From Prunella strophiata (lineage: Eukaryota; Chordata; Aves; Passeriformes; Prunellidae), in assembly GCA_036583965.1 (NCBI GenBank), contig JAZBQD010000015.1:25828310-25892309 (forward strand): DNA of 64,000 nucleotides. Direction: 5' to 3'. The first letter of the stretch is position 1, and each line of letters opens with the position of its first letter. Position numbers and translations under genes: made by a program. The notes beneath the pieces are model-generated. The model was not told where the DNA came from, did no database searches, and worked only from the letters and a program-made list of their open reading frames with translations. Below, piece after piece: positions 11,921 to 24,754 of the stretch.

Positions 11921-14900
11921 CTCTGTGGGACAGGAGTTCCATCCAGTAATTAGAAGGCACACAGTTTAATCCTCATATTATTTCATGGATAAAAATTACT
12001 GAATTCATTTACTTCTGTTTGACTCCTAGTGTTCATTAAACCCTAATGGAATATCATTCCTGCTTTTTTTCTTTCTTTGTGATTATTACTGCCTTCTCAA
12101 GTTTGTTTAGCAGGAGCTATCATCTGGCTTTCAGGCATATTCTTCAACTTAATATGAAAATACTTTAACATTGAGTGGGTGCTAGAAAGAGACAGGCTGT
12201 GGTGCACTAATTATGCAAAAAGACTAGGGTTCCATCTGAAGTCCATTTACTCTCAAGTAGAGAAATTGTATAAAAAAGGCCTCTCATTTATTTGCTTTTA
12301 TCGTCTGATGATCAAAAAGTCTATCAACAGAAGCAGGTATTGTTAAAAAGGCTGGAAGCCTTAAACTGTATTGGGATTTTTTTCAGTTTTCTTTTTTCAG
12401 AAAAGTCATTACTGTGTCAAGTTCTGTTGTGAAATCTTGCCCGTGACACTGCTATGCAGACATAAAATTTCCTTTTTAGATATTCAGTTCTCTTATAATA
12501 GATCTCAGTGTTAAGGTTCAGAGCAGCTGTAAAACTGAAAGTGAAATCCTAGTGGAGCTATTGTAAGTATATTTAAAGAAATATAGAGCAATTCAAAGCA
12601 TGGTTCAGTATGTTTTAAACCACAAAAATCCTTTCTAGACAGACAGCAAGATATACAAAAATGCTTAGTGTATTTTTTATATTGAAAAATTAATCCTTTA
12701 AAATGTGGTATTGTTCTTGATTTAGAATAATTTTATACTATGAAAATGGCAAAATACAATTTTTAATTCTGTCCTATGCAGTTAGTTATTAAATTTGGGC
12801 CTATAGGTTTATAATTTTTTCTCTTTACTGCTTAAAAATTTTAGTTTGAAGTATAATTCAAAATTGAAGGGGCCATTGAAAAGACGTTTCTTGTTTATGA
12901 ATCTTGTTATATAAAATTAAGTTTTAACCTATGATATTTTCAAAATGTGACAAGGCATTTGAGTCAGACTGCATTGAGTCTGTAGACTAGTGGAAATATG
13001 TGAAACTGCATTAAAGGAAATTTTGTTGTTTCCTAGTCCTGTCCCTGTACTCAATAAAAACACTCAGTTTACAAGATTTTGCCAGAAAATAAATAATGCA
13101 AAAAATAAGACCAAATGTTCAAATAAAACATACCTCCATATGTAAAAACATATAAATTATACTTTTTTTTTGGGTTTTTAGCAAAACCAAAACATTTCAT
13201 TTTTTGAGTATTTCAAGAAGAAAGCAGAATAGTTATTAGTTATTGCTAGATATTAGTGGGTTTGGGTAAATCCTTTGCCCCAATTGCCTTCTTTTTACTC
13301 ATAAAATATCTTCCCTTATGATGTCTGAGATATACCCATTCATTTGAAAATAAAACACTTAATGTAATTCAAGGAAAAATCTAGTCAAGAAAACCTTATT
13401 CCCTAGTTTTTATCTCCTGTAGAGATAATGTATAGGAAATTTTACCAGGAGTAAGCCAGGAACTATTGCATCATTAGGAACATGTACTACACATCACTTC
13501 TGAAGGCACACTGCTGGGCTAATTCTTACAGGATATGCTTCATTTTTGGCAGATGATCACTGTGATAAGAATTTCCTTCTGCAGATGTCAGAATTATTAA
13601 AAAATACAGCTGTTCTCTGAGGAAAGTAAGAAAACTAGGTACATAATAGGAAAATTAAAAAAAAGCCAACGACCTAGTAAATAATGCAATGCATAAACAG
13701 AAGCAAAAAGATTAATTTAAAAGAGAAAAAAAAGTTTCCTAGTGAAAAAAGCTTGCTCTTAAAATTCTTTATCATTAGCTGAAATTATTAGCTGCCAGCG
13801 AAGTTGATGAAGTGAGTTATGCAGAAGACAGATAACAATTCTAGCTGTGTCTTGAATTAATACCAACTGCAGCAAGTCAAACTTCATAAGCAGCTCTGCT
13901 GACCTTTCTTCAATTGATGTAAATATGGATTTATAGCATCAAAAAAATGGAGATGAATTGCCCCGAGCCATACACCAGCTCAATATGCTTGTCTTGTAGA
14001 AGTATCCCTTACTTGTGAACCACATAAAAAATTTACGTGAGAGAAAGAAAAAATAATAACCAGGACAATTGAATTTATAGACTTCATGATGCAGTAATAA
14101 ATGGAAATGGGCTGAAAAGTAGTTTTAAGAGGTAAATATCTGCTGCAAAAACCCGATGTAACATGCACTTGATGTTTACTAGCGGTTGTATTTATTGAAG
14201 TTGTGGAGCTCAGAAGCCATGCTTCAGTCTTCAGGAAAAAAAAAATGCCTGAAACTCAGCTAGGAAAATGAAGTTAGAGGAAATCTCTTACATTCAATAT
14301 GAATTTGGGATGGAAAAAAAGGATTTAAACACTATGAAAATGGTGTAATACCAATAACACCTTTATTTTCCTAAGGCAATATCTGTTACAACCTTTGGAA
14401 GCCAGAAGAAAAATCAATAAAAATGATTACTGGATGGTAAAGAACTTTCACCACACTGATGTTATTTTTTCTCTGAGGTTCACATTGTGTCAAAAACACT
14501 TGAAAGGTGTAAGCTAGTCTTCTAAGCCACTTTGCAGAACGTGGCACCACTGCTTATTATTTCTTATGATTATTATCTGAGAAATCCTGCCTCAAGAAGA
14601 CCCTTGAAGTAAGATCTCAACATGGTAAACAGATTAATTGATACAGTAATTCACTTTACTGAAAGACTCAACAATGAGATTAGATATTTTTCTAGAAGCG
14701 ATACAAAATCTTCTTAGACACTCAGAACTTGAAGAATTTTATGTACTTGCTTCCAATAAGCATGTAGCCAGGCTAGATGTTCCAAATGGACTCTTCTATT
14801 AATTTCTGATTTAAATACAAAAGTCCCTAGGGAGCTTGTAGAAAAAGAATAAGAAGGGAAGCATGCTGAACTGGTATTATATTTAAATGCTAGGGGAAAA

Positions 14901-15055
14901 TGGAGTATGAAATTTGAGCATATGGAAAAGTCTGCAGAAACAGTGGGAGGTAAGCTGCTGAAAACCATATTTGTAAGCTGCCAGTTATCTTACATTCTCC
15001 ATAGAAGTTTTTTGTTTTAAATTATATATTCTAACCAGTTTTTTAATCTTCTTCC

Positions 15056-15059
<4 letters not shown>

Positions 15060-15086
<27 letters not shown>

Positions 15087-15132
15087 GGTTCATGAAAAAA
15101 GAAGGAAATGTAGTACCTCTTTTTTTTTTTTT
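15060..15132. repeat. Poly(T) tracts, 27 T and 13 T
   Basis: A run of 27 T at 15060-15086 is followed by GGTTCATGAA sequence and then a second run of 13 T at 15120-15132. It is the longest homopolymer in the window. It could be the A-tail of a minus-strand retroposed copy, but the sequence to its right is not recognisable as any transcript, and target duplications are not visible. Confidence 0.85.
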
Positions 15133-18100
15133 CCTTCTACTTCAGAACTTAATTATGTTCAAATATAATCTTGTCAACTTTTTCTGGTCATAAAAAGAAA
15201 TTAATGCAAGAAAAATATTACTTAAAGACATTATTTTCTTGCTCTAAGGCCAGCCAAAAACTCCATCCTTGTGTTATACTAATTGTATCCCTATTTTTTA
15301 TACTTATTTTTCCCCCCTGAAAAGAATAAGACAGTTTTGGAATATGTGTGTCAACTTGCCTTCTGGGACATGAGAATTTAAAGTTGAAACAAAATATGCT
15401 ATATATACCTCAAAACCAATAGAAACAATATCAAACCTCATTTACAAAAAGTCCTTCATTAATAAACATGAAATATGTTAATAAAGTCAGTGCAATTTTA
15501 AACAACAGTATTAGAAAGAAGTGCATTTTCTACTAGTCAGCTCGAGACAAAATTTTGCTAAAAACAGTCATTATAAGCCTTTAAAGTTTAACTATAATTA
15601 TATCTCTAATGAATTGTATATATTGACTTGAATGAACTTAGATGGATTTCCCTAAGTCCTTCTGTATTGATTACACTTCTAGCCAGATTATCCATGAACA
15701 GATAAAAACACATTGGTTTAAATCCAGACCATGGATTTGTAGCTGACATTAAAAATTTCTTATCAAAGTTGTCGACCAAGTAGTTCTGGAATGATCAAAC
15801 TCAAGAGACAGATGTGTGTTCAACAGCAGTGGTTTAGCATCATGAAGTATCTCATACCCTTCCAGCCTGAAGAGCGAGCACCCACCAGATGTGGTAGCTT
15901 ACTCTTTATTTTAAGAAATTGATCTTGCTTTCTCAGTCACAAATTTAAGATGGAAGCACAGAGAAAAATTCTCATGATAAACCTGGTTATGTCCTCATTT
16001 AATTAAATTTAAAATATCTGGAGAATATTTTTTTCCCTACTTCTTCCATCTGCCATATAACTTATATGCTGGATTTCCTCTGTTTCAAAAGCCTACAGAC
16101 CTCCTTGCAGAAAAGATATTGTCAAACTTTGGCAGTATTTCTTAGCAACTGTATGGGTAAATTACTTAGGTCTCAGGCCTGATATGATGTAACTTTACAC
16201 ACATTGAGGCAGATAACCTCACAGAAACTATATGAACTTTAACTAATCATTACACTAAATTCAAAAACCCTTAAATGGAAAGTATTAAGACAGAAAAACA
16301 AACTATTTATTATTAGTTGCAGATTTTGCCACCTAGTCCCGTGTGAAAAATATGAGCTATATAAGGCTTATTTTGTTATTAATTCCTTTTTATTTTCATG
16401 GAAAAAAATAATTCAAATTATTGTGAGAGCCGTCCTCAGAAACTCTGGAAAAGTATGCATATTTTGAAAGAAAGGAGCAATAAAATGAATTTGCTTTTTG
16501 AATGAGCAAATCATCAGTCAAGCAAGGCTCTTATTTAAAATAGCAATAGCTTTCAGAGATTATATAAATATTAATGAAAGATCGAATGAGACATATGAGA
16601 AATTAGTAAAAAATTTCATTATTTATTTGGTTTTTTTATGTTTGAACTGTGGCATATTTTCAAATGAATTCTCTGGTGTAAGTTTTGCAATTTAGTCAAA
16701 GTAAATATACAAGTAGCTAAACAGAAAAAAAATTATCTGCTTTCCATAAATCTAATAGCCCTTCATCATCCTGATTTCTAATTGCAACCTGTAGGCTTGC
16801 CAGTACCTTTGTTAGAAAAAGGGTTTTGGATTGGCAATTAGAAAAGCTTCACTTTTTCACTTCAAGCAACTTCAAAAAGAGATAACAACAGGCAAAAACA
16901 GCCCAGAAACTTCAAAGAGAACCAATCAGCAAGTTCTGGATAAAAAAATTAGTTTCATACTCTTATATTTTATCAATAAATACAATAAATACAGGATGCT
17001 GACCAGTGAGGAAAAGACAAGATGATTCAGAAGAATGGGACTTGGGAAATATCCTATTCCATATAGATCAGAAATCTAAAGAAGGTGGAGAGGGGATAAT
17101 CCCTCTACCCTGGACTTCTGAAAGGACAGACAGAGGAAATCCCTTTTCCAGTAGCAAAACGTCTTCAGCAGAACATATATGGAGGGTCCTCTTCACTGGT
17201 GAATTCAAATTGCATCTATGGGTATAAGTTAATTTAAGCTTCTGCAGGCCAATAATTTCAGGTGGTTTCAGCAAGATAAAAAGTTTTACAATACATTGCT
17301 GAAACAAAAAATATTTTTGAAAGTTGTGTGAACAATAAATGAGATTTGAACCCATGTTAGCTTACCAAAAAATCAAACAAATTAAGTATCTTCTCTCATA
17401 TCTGATTTAAAAAAAATTATGTAATTAATCTTTTTACATAGAAGAAAATCATTTATTCTACTGCTTTCAGAGAAAGGCTGTTATCTAAGGAAGACAGATG
17501 AGAAAGAAAATGAGAACTTACAAAAGAGAAAATTGTCACATGGGAATGTACTGAAAATGGACATATCAGAAGCTGGGTAGCTAACCAGTGATGTACCGGC
17601 ATATACGGTGGTTTTGTCTTTTTATTAATAGCCTTGGTATAAAGAATAGAATATATTGCTGCAATTTTCTAACATCATTAAGTTGAAGGACTCACACCAG
17701 AATGATTGGAATATTGCACATTGAGGGCAAAAAGTCTTGAAAGCACAAGTTCTCAAGAATAAAAATAAAAAACTTACCAGAAGTAACTAATTTATTTTGC
17801 TATATGTGGGAACTTCTCAGTGGGAATCAAGTGAGAGGGACCATAACTTCCCTGTGTGATTTTAGAGTATAAGAAGTTCTGAGGAGTTGATAGCCTACCT
17901 TATGTGAATAAATTAAGTGGATTCAGTACTTTCGAAAAATAAAAGTTGAAAAGGAAAGTAATTCTTGTCCATTATGTACATCAGAGGCACAAACCAAAAC
18001 ATAATTAGGTCTTTACACCAAGGCCAAATATTGGCAAAGAAATGAATTAGCATGTATTGGCAATAAATTCATAAAGGAAGGAAATTAGAAAGTGATAAAT

Positions 18101-20794
18101 AGCCATCAGAACAATAAGGTTTTGCCATATAAATTCCACCTATTTTTAGTGTATAAATGGGTAAGTAGAATTGCAGAGATGCCTGTAATTACAGCCACCT
18201 CTCTCAAAAATAGACAATAGTACTGTCAGTGATAGAGAAGGACTTTTTCATTTCTGGGTGTGAGTTGCTGTATTCAACATATCTGAACTAATTTGTAAAG
18301 CTATTTTAAAATATAGAGTATTTGGAGCTTTGCACAGAATCAGATTTCCCAAATACATGCCAATATAAAAAAACCTGCATCTTGGAGCTTAGGAGTGTTT
18401 TATTTTGCCTTAATTTAATTTTTCAGCAGATATTAGCATGTACACATTATAATTTTTGTGCTGCTAATATTCAGAAGTACTCTGTCAGCTCTGTCAGCAA
18501 TGTATCATACATTAAGCAAATTACTTGCAATGCAGGAACACTGAAATTATTTGATTGACTGGCATGAGATTCAAGCAATAATTTTATTTGAAAAATATTT
18601 ATAGGATAATAGGACAAAAGATACTGTGCTCTAAAATTTAACATATTGATAAAGATTTTTGCAGTCTTAGATTAGACAGTTGTGAATCTGTCTAGCTATA
18701 AATAGACAGAGAATTGTGGTCCTGTACTTTTAATGCTGACTCAACAAAAGTTAAGGTCAACAGAACTCACACATATGGTATTTATCAAGTAAGTTTATTT
18801 TACTGCATGTGATCATATGATGTTACTTTTGCTTAGACTTCCTATAACTCATGTGTTCTTCCTTTTCAGTTACTAAAGGTAATTTTATAATTCTGCCTTA
18901 TAAACAAAGAACAGTTATTGCTCAAGTGCCAAAGAATTGCTTTGGCAGCCTTAAAGCAGGGTATAATGGCTGAAGATATTAATCTGAAAATTTTACTGTG
19001 GGAATCCAGATAATTTCCTGAACTTTATTTTGTGCCATGTGGGAGACCAAAAGGTACACTAAAATTTATTTTGAATGTGATTAATGGTTAATTCTAGTAA
19101 ATTTAAAATCTGTGTGCTCAGCAACTTTTGACCTACTGAGTTTCCCCAGTAATGGTTTTTCTACTTCATATGCTATGAAGGGGCTGTTCAAATAATTTTT
19201 TTAGAATATCCCCTAAATATTTTTTCTCTTTTTTTTATAAGCATGACGTAACACAGATTTTCAGACATGAAAGGCCTGATGTGAAAAATTATCTAATAAA
19301 TATTTTGTGTACTGAAATAGTAATATAAGACTTCCATTTGTTGACCACTTATTTATAAAGCAAGCAAGTCTTTCCATCTCATATTAGACTAGTAGAATCT
19401 TCTAGAGATTATAAAAAAAAAATAATTTAAAAATATAGACTTTAAATACTTCATAAGGGCAAGGGAGTGTGGCCAAAATTATGTATCATAAACAAGGGTT
19501 TCCGTTGTTGTATATAGTAAGAATTCTTGAGACATGCAAAATGAATGAAATAATAAAATGTAAACTGGAGCTCCAAAGTTGAATATTTCTTCCACAAAAA
19601 TTCGCTTGTACAGTCATACCTATGAAATTCACATTCACAGAGAACTTGTGGCACATGAGCAATCTCCTACAGCAACTGAATGCATGTGTTAGTTCTCAGT
19701 TGTTCCTTTTGCTACCAGAAAGTTTCTGATCTTGTTTTTTTCCTGCTGTTTAAAGAAATTGAAACCTTAAGAAAGGTCAGACCTTCAAGAACAGAAACCT
19801 GTCAAAGCAGGCCATGTGTGAGACAGACTTGGCAATGCTTCTTAACAGGATTTTGTCTCCAAAACTTCATGAGAGATTATGCAAAGGCAGTGCAACAGTT
19901 TAGAGTTTACCTCAAATCTTCTCTGCAGCAGTTTCTTCCCAGTCATTGTAGCAGGTCACCTTCCACATTATTCCTGTGTGACTCCTAGTGACTAACTCCA
20001 TCTAGAAAATGTTCTCAGTATTCCCCTGGATAGTCACAGTGCCCCTGTTTGCAGATATTTGGCTTCATGATACTGGAAAATTCCAATATCACATACCAGA
20101 TATGGCTGTGATTTTTATCTTTACAGAAAGAAACAAAATGTTCTCTCTTCTCTATGATGAGTCAGAAGCTGATGGTTGCTCTCATTGCTTACCTTTTTTT
20201 CTCAAGAGCAAAGAAACCCATCTTTCTTGACTACCTCATCATTCCTGGATTCTTTCTGTCAGATATTATCAACTGTTTTGCATTTTTTTTCTGTTATTCC
20301 CTTGCCATTTAAATACTTTGTATATAATGCAATTCTATAATAATTTAGGCAATACAAAGTTTCTCTCTTGACTTCTATGAGAATGGTTCTCAGTTATTTA
20401 CATGGTTGTCAAACTGTTCCTTGTTTGTTCATTAAACTATGAGTGTTATTATTTGAAATTTTATTCAAGGGGGGAAAGATATTCTATGCTGTCCCTATCA
20501 TCCTAAATGTAACATATGAAATCCTGAATTTATGAGCAAATCAATCTTTCCAAAAGAGGTTCAGAACCCACATATGATTTCAGCAGAAGAGAATTTTTGT
20601 GTACTAACAGAAGTCTTTGAACATCTAATATCTTGTATATAATGATTGGATCCATATGACAGCAGTAAGAGGAAAGCTTTGAACTGAAGAATAAGCACAA
20701 AAAATTGGTGCTTCTTAGAAGGGGAAAACCACAAGACAAATGCCTTAATAAGGAGTTCCCCTTCCCTTGATGATGAGTGATCCTCCTCTTTAGA

Positions 20795-21135
20795 TTTTAT
20801 TGCTGGGAATGATATATTTTGGTATGGAATTTCAGTTTGATCAGTTTGGGTCAGCTGTCCTGGCTTTGTCCTCTCCTGACCTCTTGTCCACTCCCAGCCC
20901 ACTGGCATTTGAGGAGTGTGGGATTTGGTGAGACAACCTTGATGTGTGGAAGCAGTGCTCAGCAGCTCAGCCAAAACTGGTGGTTCATCAGCACCATTCT
21001 AGCTACAAATACAAACATAACACCACAAGGTCAGCTATGGGAAAATTGACTCCATATCAACCAGATCCAATGCAATCTTCATTCCTTATTCCATACAATT
21101 TACATCATATTCAGGTCCCACAGAATTTACACACC
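20795..21135 (+). mobile_element. Endogenous-retrovirus LTR-like fragment
   Basis: The segment with GGTATGGAATTTCAG, GGTCAGCTGTCCTGGCTTTG and a C-rich stretch after it has the order I associate with passerine ERV LTRs. The window supplies its own check. The 44298-45139 LTR carries the same blocks in the same order and strand: a GGGAATATCCCTTTGG block, a CAGCTCTCCTGGCTGTGCTC block, and near its end AGAAAATTGACT, matching GGAAAATTGACT here near 21041. Only the right half of an LTR is evident. The left part (before about 20795) is too diverged to place, and the true right edge may be 21074 or about 21135. The longest minus-strand frame (20561-20974) runs across this element and is not a gene. 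The exact family name is not determined. Confidence 0.6.
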
Positions 21136-22070
21136 TTCTAGACATAATTTGGTATCTAATTCTCTTTACTGAAACAATTTCTTAGCAACTTAGATTATTT
21201 TGTAGATTTAAAGCACATTAATACCCAACATACAGTTTTATACATTCTCATTAACTACTCTACTCCTTCTAATATTTATAAAAACAGGCTATGACTTGGA
21301 CACCATAAGTCAAGATGGGTGCTCAGGACAGGAGAGTAGCACATTTGAGTGTCTAACACTAACACCAGCTTGGCTTAGGTCATTGTTACAATCAGCTGGA
21401 TCACTGCTTGTCAGTTCTGGTCATTCCTCCTGTATTAATTCCTACAAGATGTACCTTACATCACAATTCCTCCCCAATGAGAAACAAGGATGAGGGTGTC
21501 CCCATCCTTGCACACTACCACAAAGTACACCCAGGTCCTTGAGGGAAGAGAATCCCACTAATATGCTTGTCTTTTCCCAAGAGAGGAGTAATCAACACTA
21601 CCTTCCTCTACTTTTGTGTGCAACAGAGACCTTATCTCCTCCTACAGTATGTAGGGGTTTTGTTTGGGCAGGGCACAATTCTGAATTCTGTTGTAATTGT
21701 GGGAGTTGTGGCACTTGGCGTCTCAAAAATAAGTGTCCTACATATGGCAATGTCTGCAGATCCTGAACACAGATGGGCATGCTGCAAAATTATGCAAAGC
21801 AATAAAATGTATACACTCAGAAAAATTGAAATTGGACCTGTAATTATGGCAGCAAAAGAGCCACCTATTCAAACTATGCCTGGTACAAATACTAAGGACA
21901 ATAAGAAAAACTCTCTTACCAGCAAACTTTGGACAGAAATCCAATGTCAGAAGATAACTACCATAATAAACAGGTATAAACCCAGGGAAAGGTGGGGCAG
22001 AACACAGAAACAACAAAAATCCAGAAATATAACCATCAGCAGTCAGCTTAATTTCTCTTTAGAATAGTCA
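21136..22070 (+). mobile_element. Decayed retroelement internal region with broken zinc-knuckle signature
   Basis: This patch follows the LTR-like fragment and is less AT-biased than its flanks. In the frame of 21539-21766, the translation carries closely spaced Cys residues followed by Cys-Pro-Thr-Tyr-Gly-x-x-Cys (codons 21734-21757), then a stop at 21764. In another frame just beyond, codons 21775-21795 give Gly-His, four residues, then Cys. The Cys/Gly-His/Cys spacing across the two frames is what a CCHC zinc knuckle of a retroelement Gag would show after a frameshift; CP-x-YG-x-x-C just before a knuckle is familiar from LTR retrotransposon Gag proteins. The 166-codon frame at 21567-22067, the longest in the window, overlaps this region in a third frame and has no recognisable domain. 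The element is inactive; its family (ERV or Ty3-like) is uncertain. Confidence 0.4.
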
Positions 22071-24443
22071 GCCTAGGTATATGCTGAAAACCTAATTATT
22101 CTAATTATTGGGAATTGGTAAAAGTCCTAGACATTATAATATTGTACTGGCATAAAAGGGAAATGGATGATCTAATACATGCTTCCATCTTAATTTTATA
22201 TTTCTAACCCCTGTGATTTTATTCCCTCCAAATTGCAGGATCTTTGGTTTTTTTACTTTGTAGTAAAGTATTTGGAGTCAAAACACTGTGAGGTTCTGTT
22301 ATTTCTATTAGAAGAGTACCACAAATAACTTAAATTTTTCTCTTTCTATCAGTAAAGGCCTCTGCTGTGTTTATTACTGTACAAGCACAGAGCACAACCA
22401 CTGTCTCAAAATCTAAGGCATCTGGGAACAAGGTGAAATTGCAATGCCTATAGAAGCTTTTACATTCTTAAATACAGAATTTTATTTCTTAATAATGTCT
22501 TTCTCTTAACATCTATAATTTTCTCTCACTTATCTCACAATTTTTTGGGTTGTTATATTTTTGCCACAAATAAATGGCCTCCATAATTTCTCATTGGACC
22601 CTTCCTCTCGGTGTTCTGCAGCACTATTGATGCTCTAAACATGAGGTGTTTCTATTCTGCTTCTGTGAATTATTTCACAAAGGACTAGGAGCACAAATGC
22701 TGCCTCAGTCTATGAAGCTGCTACCAAATCTTCTGGGAGATTAGATGTACCTAAAGGACTGAACTAAATCCTTCTGAAAATACAGAGAGGCCTCCTAGGA
22801 AGGCCCAATTGGTATCAATTGTTTGTAGAGTGGGACAAAACCCTGTAAACAAACTCACTGAATCAGTGATGCATAGAAATGCACAGGTAGAGAAAGTGGG
22901 TGTCTCATCAATTTGAGTGAGACTGAAACATGCATTACAGAGTCCTTCATACAATTTGGTGATGACTGTATGACCAGCCTCATTATCCAAAGGAGCATCC
23001 AAAGGTTAAACACATTTCCTACCATGTGGCACCCTACATGAGGGAAAAGAAGCAATGTTTATTATTTCCACAATTAAGAAATCAGTAAATAAAATATAGA
23101 ATGATACCTGTAAATAGTCATTGAATCATTCTCCCTTCTCCTGCACCCAGAAAAATTACATTGTCTGTGCAGTGGCATAGCTATAGTCAGAAGAAAAATA
23201 ATAAAGAGCTCTGCTTAACTGATAAGCTGGTAGGAGAAGAGATATGAACTGGGACCCTTTCATGCTATAAAACACTGAATTTGTTATCTCACCTTTTGAG
23301 TGAGTGCTTTTATACAAAAAGTGCCATTGATACCACAGCATTTTTCCACAATCTTAAATAAGATTAACAATGGAAATATAAGATATATAGTACACATAAC
23401 AACTAAGGGTTTGTGTTCAAAAGTATCCATTCTATTGAGTGCTTCCACCTCAATGTGGAATCCAAATTAGATTCTGATGGGACAAAAGTAGTGAGCACAT
23501 GTATAGACAAAAACAAAAATCTAGGCAAAAAAAAGAAAATTTTAAATTAACTAAATATGGATGCCTCTGCTTCTGACAGTAGCTAAGTGGGGAATTTAAT
23601 AACTCTAGTTTTTGTTTAGGCCTCTCAGTACTTCTTGTGGTCCTTAATTGTTCCCAGCTGTAACTGCAGCCTTCCAGCAGGTGTTTTTTTCTGGAATAAC
23701 TTGGAAAAAAAAAAAATCACTGTGTATCTGGCATTGCCACATTCAGACTCAGATGAGAAGTGACAATTTCCGTCACATTCAGTTTACTGTAAAAATATGG
23801 AAAAGGGTCTGTGATGTGTAACTAGAACATATAATATAATAAAATTAGGCATAAGTGTGCTTTAGAGAGTACAAGTTGTTCCATCTCACTTATCTTTAAA
23901 TATCTAAAATTCTGTGTTCAAATTTGTCCTGGTTCCCTTTGTAGTCAATGGAAAACAATTAAAGCATCCAGAAGGTCCAAGTTGATTCATGTTAGTAATG
24001 TATTTTAGGTTAAAATGAATCACCTCCTGCAAGTTTTCTTGCCTCTGATTTTAAGTGTGTTACCAGCTCATAATTAAGCAGATCAAAGTTAAAAATCCCA
24101 ATTTGGGCACTAAAATCTGCACCATGCGTCAGCCTGATAAAAGGAAGGGTGTAAAATGCTCCCAAAAGACATCTATTAACTGCTAAAAAAATCTTCATGA
24201 TTCTTATTCTAAGCCAGCAGAATTTATTTTCAAATAGTTCACACAAATGTAGTTTCAATTACGTGCATATTGCTCATTGTAGGATGCAATTTTGGTTCTT
24301 TTGCCAAGAGTAACTGAAAAGCTATTTCATCTGTGCCAGTGTGGAACAGCAATGTCATCTGAAATATAATGACCTATTAAATACAGGTATTTACATGGGG
24401 CTTGTCCACCCCTGCCCACAAATACACTTTCCTGACTGCTTAC

Positions 24444-24590
24444 CTTACTCAAAAACATTAAATATGATAGTATTTTCTGTTTTGTTTCCTTTTTAAATAA
24501 ATCTTGTGTCATAAAAAAAGGTTCTGGTTGTCTGTTTTCTAGCCTTTTCTTAGTTCTCTGGTACATTACACTGCAGAAAGGTTTGGGATA
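24444..24590 (-). other. Exon-like segment, 147 nt, minus strand (speculative)
   Basis: On the minus strand an open frame spans 24617-24327. Within it, 24590-24444 is bounded by a plausible acceptor and donor. Upstream lies a pyrimidine-rich run (24600-24640) followed by the first AG at 24592-24591. Downstream is AAG/GTAAGC, a good match to the vertebrate donor consensus, with the cut after 24444. The segment is exactly 49 codons and both boundaries fall in phase 0. The translation is rich in charged and polar residues (for example QRTKKRLENRQPEPFF), which is less typical of random AT-rich frames. I recognise no family. Donor-like GTAAGT/GTAAGC words occur by chance many times in 64 kb, so this may be nothing. 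Confidence 0.2.
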
Positions 24591-24619
24591 CTCAGTGTAT
24601 CCAGAAAATGGCAACAAAG

Positions 24620-24754
24620 GAGGAAATGGAGAATGTTAATGGATATTGTTTCCAAGGAAACAAAGCACCAGAGAATATAAGAAAGCCAAGAAGGATGTAA
24701 TGTGTTTTTCTCCAAGAAAACAAGGGAATAGAGGAAATGGAGAAGCTAATGAAT
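24620..24754. repeat. Degenerate direct repeat, about 111 bp apart
   Basis: GAGGAAATGGAGAA recurs at 24620 and 24731 and the similarity continues for about 24 bases with a few mismatches. A shorter CCAAGRAAACAA motif also recurs near 24652 and 24713. The middle parts do not align over the full period, so it is not a clean tandem duplication. The left copy overlaps the pyrimidine tract (as read on the minus strand) of the exon-like segment. Confidence 0.45.

Larger units (their letters stand above)
11236..20794. other. AT-rich non-coding stretch, no gene recognised
   Basis: No open frame exceeds 95 codons and none is recognisable. The stretch contains an 18-bp perfect palindrome at 11903-11920, a 27-T tract at 15060-15086 with a second T-tract 33 bases downstream, and many short A/T runs. 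Two opposite-strand frames at 17006-17355 overlap each other and look like chance. I see no CR1 or LTR homology by eye. Confidence 0.55.

Noticed and set aside
20561..20974. 137-codon minus-strand open frame
   Set aside because: It runs through the LTR-like fragment on the opposite strand, and no domain is recognisable.
21567..22067. 166-codon plus-strand open frame, longest in the window
   Set aside because: It overlaps the decayed retroelement patch in a frame different from either half of the zinc-knuckle signature, and shows no domain of its own, so I do not call it a gene.
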